NCBI GenBank assembly: GCA_030652255.1
Contig: JAUSAZ010000048.1
Location: 1 to 40,447, forward strand
Direction of reading: 5' to 3'
Length of the DNA stretch: 40,447 bases
From: Myxococcales bacterium
GTDB lineage: Bacteria; Myxococcota_A; Polyangia; Polyangiales; Ga0077539
The notes under the pieces were generated by a model. It was not told where the DNA came from and did no database searches. It saw only the letters and a program-made list of their open reading frames with translations. Below are positions 7,110 through 16,425 of this stretch, piece after piece. The translations under genes and the position numbers were made by a program. The first letter of the stretch is position 1, and every line of letters begins with the position of its first letter.

Positions 7110-8774
7110 ATGCTCCCTAGCCGACTACTCCCCGCACTCCTCGTGGCCGCGGCGCTCGGCGCGTGCCGCCGCCCGGCCGCGCCCAGGCCGCCGACCCCGG
7201 CCGCGCCCATCGAGCCCGCGCGCGAGACCTGCGACCCGGCGCCCCGCTGCCCCGACGAGGCGGCCACGCCGGTGAGCCTCGCGGGCGAACCCGCCTACGA
7301 GCGGATCCGCGCGATCGTCGGGCACGCGCCGGCGGACATCGACCTCGGCGAGGTGAGCGCGTGGATGTCCTACGCCCGCGACCCGACCGTCGACGTGCCC
7401 GCGGTGCTGCGCCGGCTCGACGCGATGGCCGCCGAGGTGCGGTCGACGCTCCCGCGCACCTGCGACGCGCGCTGCCGGCTCCGCGGGCTGGTGCGCCATG
7501 TGTTCCGGGTGTGGCGCTTCGAGGCGGTGAGCGACCCCAACGGGCTCTACAACGACCCCGACCGCGACCTCATCGACACGGTCATCGAGCAGCGCCGCGG
7601 GTACTGCGAGGGGCTCTCGGTGCTGCTCCTCGCGCTCGGCCGCAGGCTCGACGTCCCCCTCGCGGGGGTGCTCCGCCGGCAGCACATCTACGTGCGCTAC
7701 ATGGGCGACGGGCCGCGCTGGGACGTCGACCTCACCCGCGAGGGTGCGCCGCCGCTCCCCGACCCGGTGCTGCCCCTGTGCCGCCCGCGCGAGGGCCTGT
7801 ACGAGCGCCCCCTCGACGCGCGCGAGCTGGTCGGCCAGGTGGTCTCGGTGGTGGGCATCCTCGACGGCCTGCACGCGCGCCGGGCGTGGCTCGACGCGGC
7901 CATGACCTGGGCGCCGACGGACCCCGACCTGCGCAACAACCGCGGCGTCGAGCGAGAGCGCGACCTCGACCTCGCGGGCGCCCTCGACGACTACCGCGCC
8001 GCCGCGGCGCTCGACCCCTGCGCGGCGTTCTACCGGGTGAACATCGCGGGCGCGCTGCGTCGGATGGGCCGCGCCGCGGAGGCCGAGCAGACCATCGCCG
8101 CGCTGGAGCAGGACATCGCCCGGCGCGCGGCCGAGGACGACCCGCTCTACGTCTCGTTGGCGCACGGCGACCTCGCGCTGGAGCGCGGCGACGACATGGC
8201 GGCGGAGCGCTGGTACCTGCGGGCCTCGGTGGCGTCGGAGGGAGCCCCGGTGGCGCGGGAGAGCTTCGGCATCGCGCGGCTGGTGCAGGGCGACGCGGCG
8301 GGGGCGGCGGAGGAGTTCCTCGCGGCGCTGGAGCAGGGGCCCGACCCGGACGTGCGCATCTGGCTGGTCGAGGCGCTCTCGGCCTCGGGCCTGGCCGACC
8401 CGCGGGTGGAGCTCGACCGCGCCGAGCGGGACGGCGCCGCGCAGGAGGACGTGCTCCTGTGGCGGGCCGTGCTGGCCGAGCGCGACGGCCGCGTGGACGA
8501 GGCGATGACCGCGGCGCGGGCGTGCCTGCAATCGGAGGGCTCGCGCTGCGCGAGGGCGCTGGTGGTGCTGGGCGACCTCGCGCGGCGGCGCGGCGACCGG
8601 GCCTGCGCGCGGCGCTACTACGAGACCTTCCTCACGTGCGGTCCGCCCGCGCGCGACCGCTACGCCCGCTGGATCGACGGCGCGGTCACCGGGCGCATCG
8701 CGGCGATGGCGCGGGAGCCCTTGTCACCGCAGCGTGATGCCGACACCCTGCGCCCCGACGGAGGAACCCGATGA
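7110..8774 (+). CDS. Lipoprotein with transglutaminase-like (SirB1-type) and TPR domains
   Basis: A 554-residue lipoprotein; the signal peptide ends LGAC with Cys19. Residues 60-230 match the SirB1/transglutaminase-like fold, with LYNDPDRDLIDTVIEQRRGY followed by Cys166 (YCEGLS), His192 (RQHIYVRY) and Asp205/Asp207 (WDVDL). Many SirB1 proteins lack the nucleophile, but here a complete Cys-His-Asp triad is possible. Residues 245-530 are TPR-like helical repeats. Start at ATG 7110 is chosen because it gives a clean lipoprotein signal; the upstream ATG at 7041 does not. The stop overlaps the next ATG (ATGA, 8771-8774), so it is translationally coupled to the dehydrogenase, although a surface lipoprotein and a cytosolic enzyme seem an odd pair. 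Possible roles are peptide or envelope protein crosslinking or cleavage. Confidence 0.72.
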   Translation: MLPSRLLPALLVAAALGACRRPAAPRPPTPAAPIEPARETCDPAPRCPDEAATPVSLAGEPAYERIRAIVGHAPADIDLGEVSAWMSYARDPTVDVPAVLRRLDAMAAEVRSTLPRTCDARCRLRGLVRHVFRVWRFEAVSDPNGLYNDPDRDLIDTVIEQRRGYCEGLSVLLLALGRRLDVPLAGVLRRQHIYVRYMGDGPRWDVDLTREGAPPLPDPVLPLCRPREGLYERPLDARELVGQVVSVVGILDGLHARRAWLDAAMTWAPTDPDLRNNRGVERERDLDLAGALDDYRAAAALDPCAAFYRVNIAGALRRMGRAAEAEQTIAALEQDIARRAAEDDPLYVSLAHGDLALERGDDMAAERWYLRASVASEGAPVARESFGIARLVQGDAAGAAEEFLAALEQGPDPDVRIWLVEALSASGLADPRVELDRAERDGAAQEDVLLWRAVLAERDGRVDEAMTAARACLQSEGSRCARALVVLGDLARRRGDRACARRYYETFLTCGPPARDRYARWIDGAVTGRIAAMAREPLSPQRDADTLRPDGGTR

Positions 8775-9928
8775 CGACGAACGTTCTGGCAGTGCTCGGC
8801 GCAGGGATGCAGGGCACCGCGGCGGCCTACGACATGGCCCGCTTCGGCGCCGCGACGGTGCGGCTCTTCGATCACGACGGCGCCCGCGCGGCGGCCGGCG
8901 CCGATCGCATCAACGCCCTGCTGGGCCGCCCGGCGGCGACGGGCGCGGCGCTCGACGCCCGCGACGGCCGGGCCGTGACCCGCGCGCTGGAGGGCGTCGC
9001 GGTGACCCTCTCGGGCCTGCCCTACTACCTCAACCTCGGCGCGGCGAAGGCGGCCATCGCCGCGGGCAGCTCCTTCGGCGACCTCGGCGGCAACACCGAC
9101 GTGGTGTGGTCGGAGCTCGCGCTGCACGGCGAGGCCGAGGCGAGGGGGGTGAGCGTGGTGCCCGACCTCGGGCTCGCGCCGGGGATGGGCAACACCCTGG
9201 CGGCCTGCGCGATGGGGCGGGTGCGGGGCGCGCGGCGGGTGAGCGTGCGCTGCGGGGGCCTGCCGCAGGTGCCGCGGCCGCCGCTCGATTACAAGCTGGT
9301 GTTCTCCGTCGAGGGGCTCACCAACGAGTACTTCGGCCAGGCGGTGTTCCTGCGCGAGGGGCGGCGGGTGGAGGTCGACACCTTCGACGAGCTCGAGGCC
9401 GTGGCGTGGCCGGGGATGCCCCCGCTCGAGGCCTTCACCACCTCCGGCGGCACCTCCACCTGCCCGTGGACCTTCGAAGGGCGTTTGGAGTCCTACGACT
9501 ACAAGACCATCCGCTACGACGGCCACTTCGCGAAGGTGAAGCTGCTCAAGGACCTCGGGCTGCTCGACCTCGCCCCCATCGACGTGCTCGGCGCGAAGGT
9601 GGTGCCGCGCGAGGTGTTCCATTCGCTGGCGCGGGCGAAGCTGGCCTTCCCGGGCGACCGCGACCTGGTGCTGCTCCGGGTCACCTGCGAGGGCGCCGAC
9701 GAGACCCTCACGCTCTCGCTCCGCGACGACCACGACGAGGCCACGGGCTTCACCGCCATGGAGCGCACCACCGCCTTCCCGGCGTCCATCGTGTGCCTGA
9801 TGATGGCCGCGGGCGAGGTGGCGCCCGGCGCGCACCGGCTGGAGTCCGCCGTCGACCCCGAGCGCTTCGTCGAGGCCCTGTCGCAGCGCGGCTTCACGCT
9901 CACCGAGGAGCGCGTCGCGCGGGCTTGA
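8771..9928 (+). CDS. Lysine 6-dehydrogenase / saccharopine-dehydrogenase-like protein
   Basis: A 385-residue cytosolic NAD(P)-dependent enzyme. The N-terminus has a Rossmann fingerprint, VLGAGMQG (G10-x-G12-x2-G15). GLAPGMGN and GLTNEYFG fit the saccharopine dehydrogenase/lysine 6-dehydrogenase family, and the length fits the single-enzyme lysine 6-dehydrogenases. That reaction oxidises the epsilon-amino group of lysine to allysine and ammonia. GGAGG (8760-8764) lies 6 bases before the ATG, and the gene overlaps the upstream TPR gene by four bases. The next gene is an aldehyde dehydrogenase, which could oxidise allysine to 2-aminoadipate. That pairing supports lysine catabolism but is inference. 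A carboxynorspermidine-synthase-type reductase is an alternative from the same superfamily. Confidence 0.72.
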   Translation: MTTNVLAVLGAGMQGTAAAYDMARFGAATVRLFDHDGARAAAGADRINALLGRPAATGAALDARDGRAVTRALEGVAVTLSGLPYYLNLGAAKAAIAAGSSFGDLGGNTDVVWSELALHGEAEARGVSVVPDLGLAPGMGNTLAACAMGRVRGARRVSVRCGGLPQVPRPPLDYKLVFSVEGLTNEYFGQAVFLREGRRVEVDTFDELEAVAWPGMPPLEAFTTSGGTSTCPWTFEGRLESYDYKTIRYDGHFAKVKLLKDLGLLDLAPIDVLGAKVVPREVFHSLARAKLAFPGDRDLVLLRVTCEGADETLTLSLRDDHDEATGFTAMERTTAFPASIVCLMMAAGEVAPGAHRLESAVDPERFVEALSQRGFTLTEERVARA

Positions 9929-9953
9929 GCCCACCCGGCGAGTGGCCTACGGT
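9925..9953 (+). promoter_or_regulatory. Candidate promoter of the aldehyde dehydrogenase gene (leaderless)
   Basis: TTGAGC (9925-9930) and TACGGT (9948-9953) are 17 bases apart and match sigma-70-type -35 and TANNNT -10 elements. Only 8 bases separate the -10 from the ATG at 9962, so a normal start site would give an mRNA with almost no leader. No Shine-Dalgarno is present in that gap. Confidence 0.42.
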
Positions 9954-9961
9954 CCGCCGCC

Positions 9962-11533
<1,572 letters not shown>

Positions 11534-11582
11534 TTCGGGGCGGGGTAATGCCCTAGAAGGGCGATCGGAGCGAAGCGAACCA

Positions 11583-11744
11583 ATGTCCACCGACCATCAC
11601 CTGGCGATCGAAGACGAAGACTTCCAGCGCATGCGCGCCTACGACAAGGAGTGGACCGGGGCGAAGTTCATCGGCGTCCTGGTGGCTACCCTCGCCGTCG
11701 CGCTCACGATCATCTACGGTCTCTCCAGCATCGGCTCCGGCTGA
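11583..11744 (+). CDS. Small single-span membrane protein (53 aa)
   Basis: A short frame with a coherent protein design: a charged 28-residue N-terminus (AIEDEDFQRMRAYDKEW) followed by one hydrophobic span (FIGVLVATLAVALTIIYGL, about 29-47) and a Ser/Gly tail. GGAG lies 12 bases before the ATG. I recognise no family. It follows the aldehyde dehydrogenase by 49 bases on the same strand and overlaps the convergent gene's 3' end by 35 bases. The acidic N-terminus would face the cytoplasm by the positive-inside rule only weakly, so topology is open. Confidence 0.5.
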   Translation: MSTDHHLAIEDEDFQRMRAYDKEWTGAKFIGVLVATLAVALTIIYGLSSIGSG

Positions 11745-12372
11745 TCGCCGCGAGCGCCAGCAGCACCCCGCACAGCCCTGGTCCCGCCGCGGTCGCGCCC
11801 ACCGGCGCGGCGCTGCACCCCAGCATCCGTCGACGCCGCGGCGCTTCGCGGCGGGCGATCGGCGTCGGCGTGGCCGGTGGCGAGGGCGTGAGCAGGGGCG
11901 AGGGCGCCTGCTCGGGGCCGAGGTGGGTGATGTCGATCGAGCCGTGGTCGCTGCAGGCCTGCGACCAGAACTCCCCGGACAGCCGGGTCTCGCTCACCCG
12001 CCGCAGGTCGTAGCGATCGGCGAGGCAGAGCCGCCACCCGACGGCGGGGTGGTTCTCCAGCATGGCCGTGTCGTGCAGCACCAGCCGACGCCGCGCGTCG
12101 AGCCAGCGCCCGAGGAAGGCCCGGCGGTTCCACCCGCTCTCCAGGGAGGTCCAGAGGAAGACGCCGGTGACGTCGTCGCCGGTGGTGCAGAGCTGGAGCG
12201 TGGCCTCGGCGGTCGGGTCGTTGCCCGCGATGTGCCCGCGCCAGAGCTCGCACTCGGGCCGCGCCTCCAGCGGCGGCGGGCGCCGCGGGTCGCGCTCCTG
12301 CACCGTCCCCTGGGCCCGGGCGAGGGACGTCGACAGCAGCAGCGAGGCCAGCAGGAGTCGCGGGCGGGGCAC
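11710..12372 (-). CDS. Secreted protein with MYXO-CTERM-like C-terminus
   Basis: No known enzymatic domain recognised. The start is placed at GTG 12372, giving a signal peptide of the form VPRPRLLLASLLLSTSLARA with an Ala-x-Ala cleavage site. This start also sits 7 bases after a -10-like TACAGT; a longer start at 12423 is possible but adds a poor N-terminus. The middle (about 35-150) has four or more spaced cysteines in a compact domain with ECELWRGHI and GDDVTGVFLWTS. A Pro/Thr-rich linker leads to a C-terminal Cys-containing patch, a hydrophobic helix (LCGVLLALAAI) and an Arg-rich end. This tripartite tail is the layout of MYXO-CTERM sorting signals, which are cleaved and anchor proteins at the surface. 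Tail overlaps the 53-residue gene. Confidence 0.6.
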   Translation of the reverse strand: MPRPRLLLASLLLSTSLARAQGTVQERDPRRPPPLEARPECELWRGHIAGNDPTAEATLQLCTTGDDVTGVFLWTSLESGWNRRAFLGRWLDARRRLVLHDTAMLENHPAVGWRLCLADRYDLRRVSETRLSGEFWSQACSDHGSIDITHLGPEQAPSPLLTPSPPATPTPIARREAPRRRRMLGCSAAPVGATAAGPGLCGVLLALAAISRSRCWRDRR

Positions 12373-12379
12373 GGCGGAC

Positions 12380-12385
12380 ACTGTA
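12380..12385 (-). promoter_or_regulatory. -10-like hexamer TACAGT before GTG start
   Basis: On the minus strand TACAGT is followed by seven bases (GTCCGCC) and then the GTG start at 12372. No Shine-Dalgarno and no good -35 element are visible, so support rests on the position alone. Confidence 0.28.
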
Positions 12386-12430
12386 GCGCCGCGTCGCGCG
12401 GGCGCCGAAGCGCAGGACCCCATCGTCGGA

Positions 12431-13378
12431 TCAGTGGGCGGTGTCGGGCCGCGCGGTGGGCGGCGCCGCGCGGAGGGTCTGCTCGGGCGCGGTGCCCCGG
12501 GCGAGGCTCAGGGCGTCGAGCACCTTCGGCGGTGTGGTGCGCGGGTCGGGCGTGAAGCCCGGCTCCAGGCGCAGCAGGTCGCGGAAGGCGTCGGCGGCGA
12601 GGTCGCGGCGGTCGAGGGCGGCGTAGGCCTCGGCGAGCTGGCGCAGCACCACCACGCGCTGCGGGCTGGCGAGGTCGTCGAGCCCGAGCAGCCGCCCGCC
12701 GAGGGCCACGGCCTCGACGTAGAGGCCGCGGGTGACGAGCTGCTCCAGGGTGGGGATCTCGCGGTCGACCTGGCGCTGCGCCGAGTGGGCGGTGATGAGC
12801 GCGGCCTCGGGGCTGTCGGGCGCCGTGTCGCGGAGCACGAGGTCGGGCAGCGGGAGGATGAGGGTCTGGCCGCGCGCGAGCCGCTGCGACGGCAGGCGGT
12901 TGAACTCCGAGATGAACTGCACCAGCGCGCGGTCGCCGTAGAAGCGCCGCGCGACCTCGAACATGGGCTCCTCGGCGCTGACGATGTAGCGCAGGAGGTA
13001 CGGCAGCCGGATCACCGCCCCGACGCTGGGCGGCACGTTGAAGGCCCCGCCGTTGATGCGCGCGAGGTAGGGCCCGCGGCCCCCGTCGCCGAGGTGGCGC
13101 GTCGCGAGGCGCTCCCAGGTCTCGCCCGCGGCCACGCGGTGATACCCGACGCTGGGGATCGTGAGGTGCACCCCCGTCGGCACCGCGGGCGTGGCCTGGA
13201 GGTGGAGGAAGTTGGCCGCGACCACGACGGGCTCGAGCGACGCGTTGCCGTAGTAGCGCTCGGCGATGGCGGCGAAGGTCTCGCCGCGGGTGAAGACGTG
13301 CGTCACGTCGGCCCGCGCGGCGGGCGCCGCGAGGGTGAGGGCCAGGGCGAGGGCGAGGGCGAGGGGGCTAGCGCGCAT
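12431..13378 (-). CDS. Periplasmic LysM-repeat protein
   Basis: A 315-residue protein with a typical signal peptide ending APAARA (about residue 23). Three LysM-type modules follow: about 25-75 (HVFTRGETFAAIAERYYGN), 78-125 (HRVAAGETWERLATRHLGD) and 128-176 (YIVSAEEPMFEVARRFYGD ending LARGQTLILPLP). LysM modules bind GlcNAc-containing glycans, mainly peptidoglycan. The C-terminal half (about 195-290) is helical and TPR-like. It is the last gene of the Pal/CpoB/kinase operon, its ATG lying inside the kinase gene (11-base overlap). The operon context argues for a peptidoglycan-bound adaptor acting with the Pal-like lipoprotein. Confidence 0.85.
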   Translation of the reverse strand: MRASPLALALALALTLAAPAARADVTHVFTRGETFAAIAERYYGNASLEPVVVAANFLHLQATPAVPTGVHLTIPSVGYHRVAAGETWERLATRHLGDGGRGPYLARINGGAFNVPPSVGAVIRLPYLLRYIVSAEEPMFEVARRFYGDRALVQFISEFNRLPSQRLARGQTLILPLPDLVLRDTAPDSPEAALITAHSAQRQVDREIPTLEQLVTRGLYVEAVALGGRLLGLDDLASPQRVVVLRQLAEAYAALDRRDLAADAFRDLLRLEPGFTPDPRTTPPKVLDALSLARGTAPEQTLRAAPPTARPDTAH

Positions 13379-14741
13379 CGGCGGCCTCCGACGGACGCGG
13401 TCGCAGATCGACGTCGATCCAGACGGTCTGGCCCGAGCTCACCTGCACGGCGCGGTCTTCGGTGACGAAGCCCGGGTTGCGCAGGCGGATGAAGTGCTGC
13501 CCCGGCGCGAGCGGGATGGCGCGGCTCATGGGCGTGGTGTCCACCGCCGTGCCGTCGACCAGCACCTCGGCCCACGGGCGCGCGAGCACCCGCAGCAGCC
13601 CGACGCCCGCGGCGCCGGCGGGGCGCGGACCGATGGAGGCCGTGGGGTCCTGCTCGCGGCCGCGGGAGAGCTCGAGGGCGGTGAGGGAGCCGAGCGCGAG
13701 CGCCACCGCGGCGAGCTGCCCGGCCACCACCTGGCGCATCGGGTGGTACTTCGGCGGCGCCTTCGACCACGCGGCGGCCATGGGGCCGAGCGCGTCGCGC
13801 ACCTCGCGCTCGTCGATGAGCCCGCACTCGCGCAGGTAGCCCACCAGGCGCGCCTCGTGGGAGATCACCCCGCGGCGCGCGAGGTGCTCGTTGAGGTCGT
13901 CGCAGAGGGTGCCGGTGCTGGGGTAGCGGTACCTGGGGTTCTTCTCGAGGCAGCGGGCGAGGATGCGCTCGAGCGTGGTGGGCACCTCCGGGCGCAGCCG
14001 CCGCGGGGACACGTAGCGGTCGAGGCGGATCTTCTGCATCACCGTGCGCCCGGGGTCTTCCTCGAAGGGGCGTCGGCCGGTGAGGGCCTCGTAGAGCACG
14101 ATGCCGAAGGAGAAGATGTCCGAGCGGAAGTCCATCCGGTCGCCGAGCACCTGCTCGGGGGACATGTACGCGGGCGTGCCCACCACGCCGAGGCGGTCGT
14201 CGGCGGACTCGTTGACGTCGCGGGCCAGGCCGAAGTCCGCGAGCTTCACCTCGCCGCGGCGGGAGATGAGCACGTTGCCGGGCTTCAGGTCGCGGTGCAC
14301 GATGCCGCGCAGGTGGGCGTACTCGAGGGCGCGCGCGACCTTGAGCGCGATGATCGCCGCGACGTCGGCCGCGAGCACCGTGCGGGGCGCGCGCAGGGCG
14401 GCGAGCGTCGGGCCCTCGATGAGCTCCATCACCAGGAAGGGCCGGCCGTCGTCGGTGCGGCCCACGTCGATGATCTGCGGGATGTTCTGGTGGGCGAGGG
14501 AGGCGAGCAGGGCGCCCTCGCGCTCGAAGCGCCGGCCGAGCGGGGACGTGGGGGCGACGGAGCCCTTGAGCACCTTCACGGCGACGGCCCGCTCGAGCGA
14601 GCGCTGCGTGCCCCGGTACACCTCCGAGAGGGTGCCCTCGCCGATGCGGGCGGCGAGGCGCACCCCGTCGGCGCCGAGGCGCAGCGTGGTGTCGCTCAAG
14701 GGACCGGGCGCACCGCGATCGGGGCGCGCGCCCGGGCTCAT
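13368..14741 (-). CDS. Membrane Ser/Thr protein kinase with extracytoplasmic PEGA domain
   Basis: A 457-residue Hanks-type kinase. The catalytic domain (about 27-290) has the Gly loop IGEGTLSEVYRG, Lys56 in AVAVKVLKG, catalytic Asp151 in HRDLKPGN, Asp169 in DFGLA and the activation-segment end TPAYMSPEQ. All catalytic residues are present. A helical region follows, then one membrane span (about 343-362), then a PEGA-type beta domain (about 384-447; WAEVLVDGTAVDTTPM and HFIRLRNPG). PEGA domains are thought to act at the cell envelope. The ATG overlaps the CpoB-like stop by four bases (ATGA) and its own stop overlaps the LysM gene, so production is tied to three envelope proteins. Nearby PP2C phosphatases at 24036 and 25750 could oppose it, but that link is inference. 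Confidence 0.92.
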   Translation of the reverse strand: MSPGARPDRGAPGPLSDTTLRLGADGVRLAARIGEGTLSEVYRGTQRSLERAVAVKVLKGSVAPTSPLGRRFEREGALLASLAHQNIPQIIDVGRTDDGRPFLVMELIEGPTLAALRAPRTVLAADVAAIIALKVARALEYAHLRGIVHRDLKPGNVLISRRGEVKLADFGLARDVNESADDRLGVVGTPAYMSPEQVLGDRMDFRSDIFSFGIVLYEALTGRRPFEEDPGRTVMQKIRLDRYVSPRRLRPEVPTTLERILARCLEKNPRYRYPSTGTLCDDLNEHLARRGVISHEARLVGYLRECGLIDEREVRDALGPMAAAWSKAPPKYHPMRQVVAGQLAAVALALGSLTALELSRGREQDPTASIGPRPAGAAGVGLLRVLARPWAEVLVDGTAVDTTPMSRAIPLAPGQHFIRLRNPGFVTEDRAVQVSSGQTVWIDVDLRPRPSEAADAR

Positions 14742-15565
14742 TCGCTACAGGCCTCGCGCGGGAGCCGGCGGACGGCCTCGAGGCGGGCGGGGGCCTGCGT
14801 GCCGGCGGGGCTGCGGCCGTGGCGCTCGATGAGCAGCCGCAGGGTGCGCTGCGCCTGGGTGCACATCCGGAGGTTGGTGAAGGCCTCGGCGAGGGTGGCG
14901 AGGGCCTCGGGCACGGCGTCGCCGGTGGGGTAGGCCTGCATGAGCCGGTTGAGCTCCTGCACCGCCGTCGCCGCGCGGTTTTCCGCGAGCTGCGCGCGGG
15001 CCACGAGGAGCACGGCGTCGTCGGCCAGCGGGTCGGCCGCCGCGCGGGTCACGAGGGCCTGCGCGAGGAAGCGCGCGCGGGGGTAGTCGCGCGCGTCGAA
15101 GGCCTGGCGCGCCATGGTCAGCAGCGCGGTGTTGTCCGCCGGCACCTGCGAGGGGTCGACCATCGGGGCGATGCCGAGGCGCCGCTCGACGGCCTCGACG
15201 CGGGTCGCGACCTGGGTGCGCGCCTGCGAGCCCTCGTCGAGCGAGTGGCGGAGCTCCTCCAGGGTGCCCGTGAGCCCGCGGATGCGCTCCTCGAAGGACT
15301 CCATCCGCGCGCCGAGGTCGGCGGTGTTGCGGGTCTGGGTGCGGGCCTGCTCGAGCTGCTCGTTGAGGGTGCGCACCTGCGCGGTGGCGCGCTCGACGGC
15401 CTCGTTGAGCTGCTGGCGGCGCTGCTGGTCGTTGGTCTCGAGCGCGCGCAGGCGGTTCTCCATCGCCACGCGCGACCCCTCGAAGCGAGAGCTGGTGACG
15501 CACCCGGTGGCGAGGGGGGCGAGGGCGAGGGCGAGCGCGAGGCGCAGCGGGCGGTGCTTCTGCAT
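14738..15565 (-). CDS. CpoB/YbgF-like lipoprotein (coiled coil plus TPR)
   Basis: The 275-residue product starts with a lipoprotein-type signal ending LATGC (Cys22). Residues 30-125 form a heptad-rich coiled coil with many Gln/Glu/Arg, and residues 145-265 form TPR-like repeats. This order matches CpoB (YbgF), which couples peptidoglycan synthesis to the Tol-Pal machine. E. coli CpoB is soluble in the periplasm rather than lipidated, so the acyl anchor would be a difference. The gene begins 4 bases after the Pal-like gene, as in pal-cpoB operons generally, which supports the assignment. The tolQRAB genes are not in this window. The overlap with the kinase start suggests coupled translation. 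Confidence 0.75.
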   Translation of the reverse strand: MQKHRPLRLALALALAPLATGCVTSSRFEGSRVAMENRLRALETNDQQRRQQLNEAVERATAQVRTLNEQLEQARTQTRNTADLGARMESFEERIRGLTGTLEELRHSLDEGSQARTQVATRVEAVERRLGIAPMVDPSQVPADNTALLTMARQAFDARDYPRARFLAQALVTRAAADPLADDAVLLVARAQLAENRAATAVQELNRLMQAYPTGDAVPEALATLAEAFTNLRMCTQAQRTLRLLIERHGRSPAGTQAPARLEAVRRLPREACSE

Positions 15566-15569
15566 CGCT

Positions 15570-16325
15570 TCAGGGCCTCAGTCGGAAGTCCACGCGGCGG
15601 TCGCGGCGCATGCCCTCCTCGTCGGTGCCCGTGGCCCCCTCGGAGCCCTCGGACGACACCGCGAGGCGGTCGGGGAGCACCCCGAGGTTCATCATGTACT
15701 GCCGCACGACGCGGGCGCGGCGCTCGCCGAGGGCGAGGTTGTACTCCGTGGTGCCGCGGCTGTCGCAGCGCCCGATGAGGGTGTAGCGGCTGCCGACCTC
15801 GCGGCGCAGGCACTCGGCGTCCCGGGCGAGGGTCTCGCGGGCGGACGAGGTCAGCGTGTTGTCGTCGAAGTCGAAGTAGGGGGCCTCGAGCTGGCACTGC
15901 GGGCCGCGGTTGTCCGTCGGGTCGGCGTCCTCCGCGGGGTCGGTCACGCAGTGGCCCAGCTCGCAGTGGCGCCCGGTGCCGCAGGTGCGCGCGCCGTCGC
16001 ACTCCGGGCGCACCACGCAGCGGTGGTCGGTGCACACCTGGCCGCTCAGGCAGTCGTTGTCCCCTTCGCACGCGTTGACGCCGTCGACGCAGCGGCCGCG
16101 GAGGCAGGTCTGCTCGGCCCCGCAGTCGGCGCCGCTGCGGCACTGCTGGCAGTGGCGCTGCACGCAGAACTCCCGGTGCCCGTCGCGCTGGCAGTGGCGG
16201 TCGTTTTCGCAGTTGGGGTAGTCGGGGCTGGTGCAGCCCGCGGCGACCGCGGCGAGCACGGCGAAGCGAGCGAGCCAGGTCGGGCTCGACCACGCGGCGG
16301 ATTGCTGGGAGCGACCGGGAGTCAC
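15570..16325 (-). CDS. Pal-like OmpA-domain lipoprotein with Cys-rich N-terminal insertion
   Basis: A 251-residue outer-membrane lipoprotein. The signal ends AVAAGC (Cys31, with Ala at -3, a weak lipobox). Residues 39-126 form a Cys-rich segment with 16 cysteines in short repeats such as CRSGADCGAEQTCLRGRC, resembling disulfide-knotted surface modules. Residues 145-251 are an OmpA C-terminal domain, with YFDFDDNTLTSSARETL and NLALGERRARVVRQYM, which binds peptidoglycan in Pal. Pal normally has no Cys-rich module. The start is GTG, fixed by AAGGAGG (16341-16335) 9 bases upstream. First gene of the four-gene operon pal-like, cpoB-like, kinase, LysM. Confidence 0.85.
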   Translation of the reverse strand: MTPGRSQQSAAWSSPTWLARFAVLAAVAAGCTSPDYPNCENDRHCQRDGHREFCVQRHCQQCRSGADCGAEQTCLRGRCVDGVNACEGDNDCLSGQVCTDHRCVVRPECDGARTCGTGRHCELGHCVTDPAEDADPTDNRGPQCQLEAPYFDFDDNTLTSSARETLARDAECLRREVGSRYTLIGRCDSRGTTEYNLALGERRARVVRQYMMNLGVLPDRLAVSSEGSEGATGTDEEGMRRDRRVDFRLRP

Positions 16326-16334
16326 CTGCTCGTA

Positions 16335-16341
16335 CCTCCTT
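16335..16341 (-). promoter_or_regulatory. Strong ribosome-binding site fixing a GTG start
   Basis: AAGGAGG, a near-perfect Shine-Dalgarno, lies 9 bases before the GTG at 16325. It settles the start of the Pal-like gene and contrasts with the many genes here that have none. Confidence 0.8.
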
Positions 16342-16357
16342 CAGGGAATCGCTGCGG

Positions 16358-16386
16358 GGTTAGTCTTGTTCACTGCGGCTTGTCAA
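16358..16386 (-). promoter_or_regulatory. Candidate promoter of the Pal-like operon
   Basis: A perfect -35 TTGACA (16386-16381) is followed after 17 bases by CTAACC (16363-16358), a poor -10. The position upstream of the strong ribosome site fits, but the -10 makes this tentative. Confidence 0.3.
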
Positions 16387-16425
16387 CGTCTCGCCGTTCC
16401 GCTAGCGAGACGGGCTGGCCCCATC

